DNA from: Apus apus
Taxonomy: Eukaryota > Chordata > Aves > Apodiformes > Apodidae
Length of the DNA stretch: 64,000 nucleotides
NCBI RefSeq assembly: GCF_020740795.1
Contig: NC_067312.1
Location: 39,470,905 to 39,534,904 of the forward strand
Reading direction: 5' to 3'
Position 1 is the stretch's first letter. Every line of letters starts with the position of its first letter. The notes beneath the pieces were generated by a model that ran no database searches, was not told where the DNA came from, and saw nothing but the letters and a program-made list of their open reading frames with translations. The position numbers and the translations under genes were made by a program. Below, one piece after another: positions 11,901 through 22,700 of this stretch.

Positions 11901-14900
11901 AGAATGTTGAAGGTTTAAGTAAAGAAGGCAGGAGTTTCAGAGGAAGTGTAATAGTGCTTGTAACTAGTTTCTTCAGCTCCAACAGTATTGTTTGACAGCA
12001 TTTAATATGAGGGCTGATTTTTGCTTCAGGAGGGACATAATTATCTGATTTTATGCAGCGGTGTGTATTTCCCATCCCATTGTAGCATCTAAAACGTTGA
12101 AACTGCATCAAATTTAATTAGTTAAAGTGACATGGTCTAAAATGATATAGGCAGTTTTGTAATGCTGTGCTTTCTAAGCTGTTACGTGAATTCCTTGTAA
12201 ATATTAGGTTCATACAGTGGCACATCACTTGCTTTTAAAGGCAGCTACTACATTTTTCCATCCTGTAAATACACAGGGGAGTGAGGGAGGAATTTAGTGA
12301 AGGTTGTTGAGTCAGTATAGCCATGAGTTTTATGTATAATGAGCCAGCTGTTAGCAGTGGATGTTGTTTTTCTGACATTTGCTGTTAATTGTCATATGAG
12401 AAACTTTAGAAGTAGCTGTATCAAAGTGGTAGTAAATAGCAAGCATGTTCTAGACTTCATGAGGGAGACATCCCAGAATTTTAACACATCTGCCTAGCAA
12501 GTTTGTATGAAATGATAGTTATGGAAAACTCAGAAAAATTACAGGGTTGGGATGGGTTGGAGGTTAGAAGTTAGGATTATAGGTCTGTATTAATAGGAAA
12601 CAGGGACTTGGACATAAGTCTTTAACAGCTTTATTATAAAGAGGGGGGGGAAATAATTAGTACTGTTAAGTAAAACTGAAGATATTTTGTACTTTCCCTA
12701 AAAGTAGTTTGGAGATCAGGATAACGCTCTGATTGCTTTCTGCACTTGCTGTTCTTTACTGATTTAAGTAAACACTAAGAATGGCATTGTGACAAAAATA
12801 ACTCTTCTTGGGGCTGGAATTTTTTCGGTGGGTTTACTCATCGGCAGTTGTCAATGTTTTGTGTGACAAGTCACAAGCATGCGTACAGACATAGTGTTTT
12901 AAATTTGTTCAGTCACTCCCAAGTCCATTTGCCTTGGCCACCATCCCAGTTCCCCTACTGCTCTTTGGTTTAGGCTGAGTACTAAGGAAGTGTTAGTTTT
13001 CTCTGGTTCTGTCCAACTTTCTTTCATTACCTCTGGTGAAATTTCAGTCGTGCTGCTGTTCCTTGAGCAGTGTGTTTAACCCATTGGGAAATCTCTGTGT
13101 TTACTCTAGATTTTTTTTCATGACACCACCAACATATCTCTTCCATTAAAAATTGATAACTTCAAAAGGAAGAATTAGAAAGTGATTATTTGTGTGATGT
13201 GAGGAAGAAAGCAAATACACAGGAGGACAAGGAAAAGCAGATGCTACAGATTTTCACAAAAATATACAGGTTGTTTTCTTACTCGGTGTCTCATTTTGTA
13301 CCTCCAGCCTTTTGTGTGTTTGAATATCTGAAAAGGATGGTACATTTAATCAAGATGTGAGACTGGAATTGTGCTGAAAAAATTAGCAGATAAAACTGTC
13401 ACTGTGCTTCTATGGTCAGTTTGTTCTTGCAAGGTTGCCTCAAATTAGAGTGCCCAGTATTTTTTAGGGCCACATTTCTGCTATAATACAAACTTTACCT
13501 GTAGTTTGAGGTAGTTTAGTACAAGGACACAAAGGCCCAGAAACATTATGTATATGGTGTCTTACCATTGAAATAAGACTCCTCAAAACAGGTTTATCAT
13601 ATATTAAACTGTTGGCCTGCTTTGGAGAAATTGAGGGGTAGGTTGTTGGGTAGGGTTTGAGTGGGATTTTTCTTTGCTTCAGTAATCCTAGTACTTTTGC
13701 AGATTGAATCTCATTTCAGACTATGGGACAAAGATGGAGCATACTAGAGGAGAAAGTTTTGGCCCTGCAGGAAAATTTTCCTCACAGAAAAAAGGTGTTT
13801 CTTCTTTCTTACACTAGACAGTAAAAAACATTGTATTATTTGAATATAGAAATCTCAGGTTGTTTTTCCTGCAGTATTTGAAGCAAATGAATGAGTTTAC
13901 CTAGTGTTTGAAAAGTGTTCGTTAATATCAGTTAAGGATTTGTCAAAAATAGATTATTCCAAACCAGTCTAATCTTTCTGGTACTGGAGTACTTGCCTTG
14001 GGAAAGGGTGAGAAAGCTCGACAGTTAGCTAATGTGGGAAAAACATGGTCTCTAGACACGATCACAGAATGTTAGGGGTTGGAAGGGACCTCCAGAGATA
14101 ATTGAGTTCAACCCCCCTGCCAGAGCAGGATCAAAACTAGGGCAGATCACTCAGAAAGGCATCTAGACAGGTCTTGACAGAGGAGACTCCACAACCTCTC
14201 TGGGGAGCCTGTTCCAGTGTTCTGTAACCCTCAGAGTAAAGAAGTTCTTCCGCTGTTGAGGTAGAGCTTCCTGTGCTTGAGCTTTTATCCATTGCCCCGT
14301 ATCCTCTCACAAGGCACAGATGAAAATAGGGCGTCCCTGCCTTCTTGATGTCCAGCCCTCATATATTTATAGACATAAATTCGATCCCCCCTCAGTCTTC
14401 TTTCTAGACTGAAAAGCCCCAGATCTCTCAGCCTTTCCTCATAAGTCAGGTGTTTCAGTCCCTTAGTCATCCTGTTAGCCCCTCACTGGACTCTCAAGTA
14501 GATCTCTGTTCCTCTTGAACTGGGGAGCCCACATCTGGACACAATACTCCAAGTGAGGTGGAGAACCAGAGTCAGTTAAAATTCATACATGTCATGATGC
14601 TTCATAGAAATCGTACAGATAAAAAAATAGAGTGTAGTTCAACAAGGTTGGGCAAACTTTTGTTTTCTTTAGGTAGGAATATTCATTGTCATAATTACAG
14701 GATATATAGCTACTACTCAGGCCTTTCAACAAAAAACAAAAACAAAAACAAAAAACCACAAACAAGCAAAGAGACAAGCGATGGGGTGATTGTCACGAGG
14801 AAGCACCTCTCTCGTGGGATGTCCAGAAGACAGAAGGATGTTCATAAGACATAAAGTAATTTTTCCTGTAAACATCCTGAGTAAGGCCTTGGGTTTTTCT

Positions 14901-17900
14901 TAGATGACCGGACTGCTAAAGGTACCTGTCTCTTATGTGAGTGGATGTTACAATATTTATTGAATTATCCTTAAAAGTTTTTTCCCTGGACACCATTCTT
15001 TTTCATTTCCCCAGTGTCCCAGACCAGCAAGTAAGTTTTGGGCTGCAGTTTATGGTGGATAAGTACCTTGAAGGAGCAAGCACGGGGGCAGGGAAGATGT
15101 AAGAGGCAGTGGAGACCCAGAGGTTGAAGCAACTGTCACTGAGCCCGTATGTCCTGTTCTGGAGCAGGATGCCAGTTCCGTGGTATTCAGCTCACTCTTA
15201 AAGATAGAAGAAAGCCCTTTATGAGAGGCTGTCAGGAGTGGGGGAAGAGGTGTTTTCATATAATTTCCTCTTTGCTTCAGAGAATAATAGTAAAGGGTTT
15301 GTCCTGTTCAGTGTGGAAAGGAGAAAACTGGCTTGGTAAGAAAAAAAACCTCTGTTGGAATTCAGATGTTAGCAGACTCTTTGTTTTATCTCAAGTTTTT
15401 GGAAGCTTCTTCTGCTGTTCCTGTGATGTTCCTTGAGGAAAGGCTTTGGTTTTTTTATATCCCAAGAGGTTTAATGGCAATCTCTGTCTTGTTTTTCTAG
15501 AACAGGTTTTCTAGTTCAGGTAAGAAGTGATGCTGGGAATCATTCTGTTTGCATTGTGCATAGTTACTATATGTTCGCCTATAACTTTGTAGCTTATAAA
15601 CATGTCAAATAAAGGAATCAGATCATTCTGAGTTCTAAGCTGGACATAATCAGTTCAACTGAATAAAGACTAGCCTGATTTTTCTGATGTAGCTCTTTAG
15701 CCTTATGTTGGTTTTAATAGGCTTTTAAATTTTAATATTCAGAAATGTAAAATAGTAAGCTCAATTCTGCTGAGAACAGATAAGTTGATCTTGTGGTTTA
15801 AAGTGCAGAACTGGATATTGGGAGTTTTAGCCCCCTTAAGAATCCTGTGTTGGGGCTGTTAATTAACAGTGTCCTTCAGTGTATTGATCTGTTAAAGAAA
15901 GATGAAGCTGGTATTTCTTATCAAGACCTAAAAAAGTGTGTTGAGTATCTCGGGTAGAAGATGCTATTCCTGTCATTTGTATTGGCTCTAGTAACTTTTA
16001 GAACACCACAGGTGCACCACAAAAAAAAGGTGTTTAATTAGCTGTGCTTAGTTCTAGGACTTTCTTTGTGGGAGGCTGTGCCTCTAGTGCTGGAGGAGAA
16101 AAAGGAATGACTTGCGCCTGTAAAAGTTGTTCAGCATAAGCCAGTCCTGTTAAGTGATGTAGGTAGCTTAGAAAAAGAGATTTAAGAATATACCAGTAAG
16201 GTTATATCCAAAGTTTTTAGAAGAAATTGAAAAAGGTAGTTTTGATCTCTCTGGAGAGTTCAAAGTTGAGAGGAGAAGCAATGTGAAGAAGGAGGTTAAA
16301 GTCTTTAAAGAAACACAACCATTATTTCTCATAGAGAAAGTAAAGTAAAAGAAGTTTTGCCCAGTAGCCAAACTCACCTGTCTTCCCAGAAATAAATTTT
16401 GAAGTTCTAAAAACATTCAGAATTAAGAGGAAAATTCATAGGTACCAGCAGTGTTACAAATACAGTTGTAGTCACCAGTATGTTTACCACAGTTATAGTG
16501 AAAGCCTTTCTGGGAGTTCTCCAGTTACCAAGCCATGCAATTTAATTATGGACAGTTAATTATGGACAGACAGTTTTGCTATCCACAGGCTCTAGGACTT
16601 GGAACATTATGTTAGTGGTTGACATTCTTTCTTGGAAAATGAAAGAATCAATATGTAAATTACTTTCAATGTTTTCTTTTTCTGAGCAACTCGCCCACCC
16701 TCTGGCACCCATAATGCACTAGTCAAAAGTTAAAATACTTCTAACTAGTATACATGTGTAGTTTGGTGTACCCTCTGCCTTCTCTAAATTGTCTTCATTC
16801 ATAACCATTTTGAGATTGTCAAAACACTGCTTATTTCTCATCAGAAGTGATTTTGGTTATTTTTTTTCCCTCAGCCTGTGGGAAGGTTGCTGGGACATCT
16901 ATCTACCTTTTCAAAGTTTGGAAGAAATACAATTTCTTGTGTGCAGGCATGCCAAGAAACTTGTCAGCATGCAATAGAGAAGGCTCATAGATTATTTAGT
17001 TCTTCTGTGTGTGTTCTTAAGCCATCACCACAGTGGCTGAAATCTGCAGGGAAGAGGTCACCTTGATACAGAAACTGTGGTGGTAAATTCCTCCTTTATA
17101 CTGGTTGATAGCTGTTGCTGCTTTTTGTTTCAGGTTCTCCTCGATGAACTTTCATCCACTAAATATTGGGTATCCATGCATGTCTCAGACCATAGTGGAT
17201 TTCATTACCGCCAGTTCTTACTCAAGTCCTTGATAGGCAGAACTGTGACTGACAATAATGTATTGGTACAAAATCAAATGATAAATGAGCAAAACCCTAG
17301 CCATCAAAAGGAGGAGGAGAGTGCAGGGGCAGAAGCTGCCTGTGCAGAGGAGCAGAGTGTGGATCTCCCCCGCCATTTAGAGGAAGAGTTGGAGCTCTGC
17401 ACTGAACTGATTGATACTTACCCAGGGCATGAAACCTTGTGGTGTCATAGGTAAGAGGACTTGGTCAAAAGATTGTTCTTTGGCTGATGTTTCCAGACAA
17501 ATTATTGTTCTGATTTTAAAAGGTAGCATTCAGTAAAAGGTTTTTAAGCTACCATATCTTAAGCCTTTAGAAAACATTTAAGAGCATTATCAGAGCTATT
17601 GAATGGAAAATTTCATTGGTCTTAAGTGTCTTACTGATATTAACTCCTCTTGTCCCTATAGTTTGTGCAAGAGGCACCAGACACTGTTGATGAGCCTTCT
17701 CATATTTTGAATGTGTAAAGGGCAAAAAAGATAAGCAAAAGATAGGCAGAAGATGGATCAGCTGCAGGAGACCTCTGCTTTGCCAGCTGGGTTTATGTGC
17801 CTGACTAGGTAACAGCAGATTTGTCTAAGTGATCCTGAACCTTTTTTTGTAGAGTGTGAGTAGTGACAACAGATTTTGTGTCTGCTATAGGGGAATCTGG

Positions 17901-18351
17901 TGGGATGGCAAGTGAACTGAAGTAGTTTAGCAGCAACAGCACATTCGTTTCAGTTCATGACTTTTTTTTGTTTTTTCTTTTTTCTTCCTTCCTTTTCCTC
18001 TGAAGAAGGCGTGTGTTCTACCTTCAGCACCACCTAAGCAACAAACTTCCTCTTCTGAGTGCGGTGATACCATCTGTGGACAGCAGTGATGAAACTCTGA
18101 ATTCTCACCACAGTCCTGCGACAGGGCACATGACACAAGCTATGGATGTTGATGGTTTGAACGAATCCAGCAGCAAACAAGGTTATACTCAAGAAACAAA
18201 ACGCCTGAAGCGTGCTCCTATGCAGGACTCCCTTGGTCCAGAAGTGGAATACCGGTTCATTGATAAAGTAATATCAACTTGTAGGGATCCAGACCAAGCT
18301 AGGTTTGCTACTGCTTACAGGAAATGGTTAGTTACTTTTTTAAGTCAGTGA
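2911..18351 (+). CDS. PTAR1: PTAR1, protein prenyltransferase alpha subunit repeat-containing protein 1 (5' partial, five exons)
   Basis: Five exons, 2911-2977, 8178-8282, 11255-11468, 17134-17450 and 18006-18351, join to 348 complete codons plus stop. The first two bases finish a codon begun upstream. Five PPTA-type repeats are visible, marked by TAWNVRKEL, ETWIHRRWVLQ, YNAWSHRIWVLQ, GFHYRQFLLKSL and ETLWCHRRRVFYLQ. The order, spacing and the C-terminal AYRKWLVTFLSQ fit remembered vertebrate PTAR1, whose human form is about 400 residues. The missing N-terminus is therefore under 100 residues. Established knowledge: PTAR1 replaces RABGGTA as alpha subunit and pairs with RABGGTB to form GGTase-III. 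That enzyme adds a geranylgeranyl group to already farnesylated YKT6, a Golgi SNARE, and to FBXL2. No frameshift or internal stop was found in any exon, and every junction is GT-AG. The gene therefore looks functional. Confidence 0.95.
7459..7871 (-). mobile_element. possible solo LTR or cryptic promoter block (CpG-rich, TATA-bearing)
   Basis: About 230 bp (7536-7770) are strikingly GC- and CpG-rich inside an AT-rich intron. Read on the minus strand, TATAAAAG (7793-7786) is followed by this GC-rich stretch, the layout of an LTR (U3, TATA, R) or a Pol II core promoter. The stated limits are the nearest TG...CA ends, TGTAATC at 7459 and CTGTCA at 7871. The flanking 5-mers (gtatg and gaggc) do not match, so no target-site duplication supports those limits. 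I see no AATAAA in the block. It could instead be a single-copy antisense promoter. Confidence 0.3.
7786..7793 (-). promoter_or_regulatory. TATA box on the minus strand
   Basis: CTTTTATA on the + strand reads TATAAAAG on the minus strand. A start site would be expected about 30 bp downstream, near 7757, inside the CpG-rich block. Transcription from it would be antisense to PTAR1. The motif match is good, but use as a promoter is inferred only from position and composition. Confidence 0.35.
8178..8282 (+). CDS. PTAR1: PTAR1 exon with the repeat 1 tail and repeat 2 head, 105 bp
   Basis: Acceptor 'tttgtag', donor 'gtttgt'. It encodes KELILSGSLNPLKDLHLGKL through PKSPETWIHR. The first base completes the Arg codon of the preceding exon, and the last two (AG) begin the Arg of the next WIHR motif. 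Entry and exit are both phase 2, so the exon is symmetric and covers one repeat-to-repeat unit of 35 codons. Confidence 0.95.
8283..11254 (+). other. PTAR1 intron, 3.0 kb
   Basis: Bounded by gtttgt and 'ttaaccag'. Strongly AT-rich, with TA-rich stretches near 9030-9060 and a (TA)n run at 10,201-10,214. A T-run lies at about 10,932-10,946. I see no exon or recognisable transposon. Confidence 0.85.
11255..11468 (+). CDS. PTAR1: PTAR1 exon with repeats 2 and 3, 214 bp
   Basis: Acceptor 'aaccag', donor 'gtataa'. The first base completes AG|A, giving HRRWVLQQLIQ. The exon then runs through a charged helix (VERIHRLVQEEIDVCSEAAG) and the third repeat YNAWSHRIWVLQHL. It ends in phase 0 after TVK. 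The YNAWSHR tract is the best-conserved signature of the family in this window. Confidence 0.96.
11469..17133 (+). other. PTAR1 intron, 5.7 kb, with a CR1 insertion
   Basis: Bounded by gtataa and 'ttgtttcag'. AT-rich apart from a minus-oriented CR1 at 14,063-14,561, and an (AAAAAC)n-like tract near 14,731-14,755. I see no additional exon with PTAR1 similarity. Confidence 0.85.
14063..14561 (-). mobile_element. CR1 LINE 3' fragment
   Basis: The + strand starts with 'cacagaatgttagg' and 'ggttggaagggacct', the reverse complement of the avian CR1 3' end. The minus strand can be read as CR1 ORF2 C-terminal sequence (TYEERLRDLGLFSLE near 14,400-14,450), with stops and frameshifts. It stops abruptly at the 5' side, 'aagtgaggtg', as normal for 5'-truncated LINE insertions. 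About 500 bp. It lies antisense inside PTAR1. Confidence 0.88.
17134..17450 (+). CDS. PTAR1: PTAR1 exon with repeat 4 and acidic linker, 317 bp
   Basis: Acceptor 'tttgtttcag', donor 'gtaaga'. It opens VLLDELSSTKYWVSMHVSD and continues with the fourth repeat GFHYRQFLLKSL. It then has a low-conservation, Glu-rich linker (QKEEESAGAEAACAEEQS, about 17,307-17,360) and the start of repeat 5, YPGHETLWCHR. The Arg codon is split AG|A. Linkers of this kind vary between PTAR1 orthologues and probably form a surface loop. Confidence 0.96.
17451..18005 (+). other. PTAR1 last intron, 555 bp
   Basis: Bounded by donor gtaaga and an acceptor preceded by a long pyrimidine tract (about 17,960-18,000) ending 'ctctgaag'. 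No other feature is visible. It is the shortest intron in the window. Confidence 0.85.
18006..18351 (+). CDS. PTAR1: PTAR1 terminal exon with repeat 5, linker and C-terminus, stop at 18,349-18,351
   Basis: The first base completes the split Arg, giving CHRRRVFYLQHHL. A Ser/Thr- and His-rich linker follows at 18,037-18,138. Next come QAMDVDGLNE, a basic ETKRLKR patch, a helix (FIDKVISTC, QARFATAYRKW) and the end VTFLSQ before TGA. The AYRKWLV ending is typical of PTAR1. The linker looks longer than in the human protein as I remember it; this needs an alignment. Confidence 0.95.
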
Positions 18352-19779
18352 AGGAAGAGTTTAAAGCCTTCAGGATTCTTCTTTTAGTGCAATATTCTCT
18401 TTATTTATCTCTAATTAGTGCAAGTGTTAGCTAACCATGTGTTTCTCACTCTTCTAATGGTCAGTTCTGAAGTTCATATTCAGAGTAGAAGTCTGTCACT
18501 TTATTTATTAAAGAACTGGTGTACCTCTTTATTAAGCAAATGCAGTTTGTTCTGTAATCTTTTTAAGAAATCACCTTGTGTCAGCTTCCTAGTATGCCGT
18601 TTTCTTATTTTTTAACTTCTCCATTAAGGTGGACTTTAAGTTGTTCGGCTTTCAAAAAAAAAAAAAGTCTGAAATGCTTTCAAAACAGTGTCTGGAAAAA
18701 GAATAGGAGGATCTGTCGATATCAGCTAAACCAGTGTAGAGGTTGTGCTTCTTTACTGTAAGTGGCATCTTGCTAATACCTTATTGGATTCAGGGTATAT
18801 ATTCAGTGAGAGCTATTACTTTTGTATTAGCAACCTTTGGTAGAACACCAGACTGCAGTGTTTCTTTCTGAAGGCTCCAGTAATGGTATTGGAGCCATGC
18901 CTTTTACTGTTGTAACTGGGTTTTTGTTGGCATATTAGTTGTCACATGAGTTTGATAGGAAAGTATGAAGTTGAAATCCCGAGAAGCAGATGCAGGAAAA
19001 TGTGACAGAAAATAGTTCAAAGACACACATTCACACTCACACTTACAGTCAGAGCTATAGTTGGAAATGCTTTTCTTAGGACAGACTCCTTTACCTTAAT
19101 TTCCTACTTGGTATTTATTTATTTATTTTATCTCAACAATCCAGAATTAATGACACTTGATACACATTTCTGAATGTATTGTGTACACTAAAGAATCTCA
19201 GCCTGCTAAATCACACAATGGTAACTTGTACTCAACCAAGACCATGCAAGTCCAATAGATGATGGGAGTAAAAAGTAATTCTTCCACTTGGTCATTAGGG
19301 CTTACACATTTAAAAAAAAAATAGCAGGAGGGAATTATCTCTTCACTTTTGCAGAGCTTCAGTCTTCATTTGTTGTTTTTTTTCTTTTGACTCTTCCTTA
19401 AGAGCACTTCTCCCACCATACATCTCTGTTTACATAACTGTAATTTTAAGGGAATTTGAAACATGTTTCTATTCCGGTGAAATTAAACATTAATGATTTA
19501 TTATGTCATTTCCATAGAACTTGTCTATATAAGGGATTTTTTACACTAATGGAATTGCACTGGTACAAAGGCGCAGGGGATAAACATTGTACAACTGCAA
19601 AAGTTTGTACAATAGCAACATTGCCTCTGTTCCAAATAGACTATTCACAGAGGGGATTAGATTTTCAAGCTAGAGTCTTCGCCAAAATTGCTGTATATTT
19701 CTTCTGCCCAAAGTGCCTCCTGACTGTGATAAGTTTGAAGCTGCTGTTTCTGTTGGGCAGAGAGCAACAATGAGGGAGA

Positions 19780-19785
19780 AATAAA
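19780..19785 (+). terminator. candidate proximal polyadenylation signal AATAAA
   Basis: A canonical hexamer about 1.4 kb after the PTAR1 stop, in 'ggagaaataaacagg'. It would give a short 3' UTR. No strong GT-rich element follows within 40 bp, so support is weak. Confidence 0.25.
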
Positions 19786-22700
19786 CAGGTAACTGGCTTA
19801 TTAGGTGTCATTTGGAAAGAAAAAAGGCACTCAAAACATGGAATTCCAGAAGTTCTAAATAATTTTATAGATGGGGATTACTCTTGCGTTTTAAAATGAA
19901 AACAGAGCACACCCTTAGTCTTAGAGAGTATGTTTGTAACTCATTTCAGGCACAGAGTAGCTAAGAGAGACATTTCTGTATATACTCTTCTGTTTACAGT
20001 ACTTAGAGAAGACTAACCTGGGCTTGAGCATCCCCATGGCAAAGCCATGTCTAAATGGGCCTCCACACCTGCCTCTGTATAGATGGGATGTATTACATGG
20101 CCCTTTGTTTTGAGGTGTTCTGGGATGCTGTCTTGCTTGATGGTTTTATTTGCAGAAGAACATCACTGATGTGTGAAGGAGGTGTGGGAGTGGCTTGAGA
20201 GGATAATTTTGTCATTTTGACATAGTGTTGTCTCTGTGATCACTGTCAAGTGGGTAGGTTCAGGCACAAACCAGATTCTGGACTTTCACACTTGAGCAAG
20301 AACTATAACCCATGATGTCTTTTGAGTAAGCAAGATACATCAAAGCATGTGCTGGGTCAGCTTCATTAACAATGAGTAACTAATAATCAGTATAATGAAT
20401 AACTAATGACTAGTATGAACCTGGAAAGTGTGAATTTGGCTGGCAGTGTATGAAGGGTTACATTCTTGGTCCTAGATTACTTAAACAGTTAGTGACATAG
20501 TTGTGTGTCTTGTTTACCTTGGCAAAAATTATCTGTTCATAAGAAAAATATTAGTGGCAGGAGCAGATTGAAATACTTCTTAAGCTGTGGAAGGGAAGAG
20601 ATGCTTTCCTCTTGCACTGGAGTGACTGAGGTTTTCAAAGGAAGAGGTTTATATTAGAATGTGGCTTGAAACCCATTATATATTTCTCCCAGACTACAAT
20701 CTGGAGTCCTAGTTGGGTTTCTTGGATTGTGTCAGTACTGTGCTATTGACTCTGGCAGTCTTTGCATCATAAACACAGAGGATCAAGCAGCTGCTCTCAT
20801 GTGTATGTGTGTATTTCCTATTCATATCAGCATGAATTCTGAACACTTGTAGGAAGACAAGATTTGGTCCTATGTAACTGAATGGCGTTGCATTTTATTT
20901 ACATACTTGGAAGATGTTCTAAGAGCTCTGATTAGAAATGGTGCTGATATTTCTATTACTTTTACAAAACACTGGTGGTTGTAGTATGACTCTTTAACTG
21001 TGGGATTTTTAAGCCTAGTCCTGATGGAAATGCTCTCCCACCTTTTTTTCCCAAATCCAGTGAGAATAATTACAAATAGAAATATTTGCAAACCAGACTC
21101 TGCCACACAGAAAAATAAACAACAAAAGTAAAATTGAAACAAGTAATACCTTCCCCATTGAAAGAAGTGCAAACAAGAAGATGTCAAAATTGAGCTTTAA
21201 TTTTTTTATTATAATAATATGAATTGTATGAAAGAAGAACATATGTAACTGAATTACTTCAAGCTGTCAATGTCCTGAAGAGATGCTTGCAATAAGGTGC
21301 ATTAAGCTCACAAATGTGTGATGTTCTAGAAACTATGATCTTTGGAACACACCTGCTTAACCATTCAGTATTACTGCAGAGTCCCATTTGGGCACCAGTT
21401 GGAAAAAAAAAAAAGTGGCTTCAGGCCATTGGTAGTTAGCATACATAGAGGCTACTGAGTACAGCTACTTTAATGTAGTTTAGTTGTTGTTTCAGAAGTC
21501 AGAGGATTGTAGTGTAGTCAGTGAATATTCTTGTGGAGGCAATGTCCAATAGAAGTTGCACTATACAAGGCTCTCACTCTCTGAAGTTCCTTCAAATATA
21601 AAATCAAACATTGTACATCTGTAAACATCTTCATATGAAGTTGAGCATCTGTACTGATTTTATCTTATGCTGTAGTATGTGTCATTTGAATCGATGCAAA
21701 TTCTTTTTGTTCACTGGATTAGGCTTTGTAGAAATTTCTTTGTGCTAGAAACCAAGGGTTTTGAGGAACAAATGTGATCTGAAACTGCGGATATTAGAAT
21801 AGAAGGAATCACACTTTTAAAGGGTTGGATTATCTGCTGCTAAATACATTAATTGTTATTTCATTGGCATTTGGTTTATCTTGTGTGTTACAGTCACTGG
21901 AGCAACACATGCAGCATTAAAGATAGCTACAATAACAAACTTGTATAAAGTTATTATTGGAACATATTGCTGTAGCTGCTGTGTTTAGTATTTGCTAATC
22001 TACTCATGTCTGCATGGTAATGTGGTGGGGGTTTTTTGACTTCTTACATATTCTTTATACAATCAAATCTTTGTGTCATTTAAATGGAGGGGGGAAGTAA
22101 ATTGTCCATTTATACTGTTTGATTAATTATATTGAATAGAACTTCTTTTAAGATAAAAGTGCAAAGTGGTAAGACACCTTAGATTCTGTCTTTTGTTAAA
22201 AATTCTGGCATTTCCAGTTTTCTTTTAGTGCTGCTTAATTAGAATATGCAGCTAGTCTTTGTGGACAGGGGTGAGTCTCTTCCTGAATAGAAAATCTGTG
22301 AATTTTTCAATACAGTACTGAATAATATTGATGAACAGAAGCCAAGGGTTTTGAAAAGGCTTGTCTGCCTAGCCAGACTCAACAAGCATACTTTTTCAGA
22401 ATAACATATAGTGCAACAGACAAAATGTGACTACTAGATAATAGTTTTAAGTGGTGAGTCTCCTGACACCTGATGATTGCATTTTTGGACAATGTTGTTT
22501 GCTTAGTTTGTTTTGCCTTCTGTGAGGGAAGAACATTCCTTAGGGTTTTTTTCAATTTAGTAGGAAGTGAACTGTTGCACATAAGAGCATGGGGAATAAA
22601 ACCCCACCACTCCTGGACTTTATCTTCTAGAGCAATTTTGGAAAAAGAAGCAGTGAAGTGAAATGTAGATGTGACTTAAAAATGCATGTTTTGTGCTGTA

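Noticed and set aside
14285..14470. A 61-codon minus ORF with a plausible protein-like sequence
   Set aside because: It is the CR1 ORF2 C-terminal region (RLRDLGLFSLE), not a host exon.
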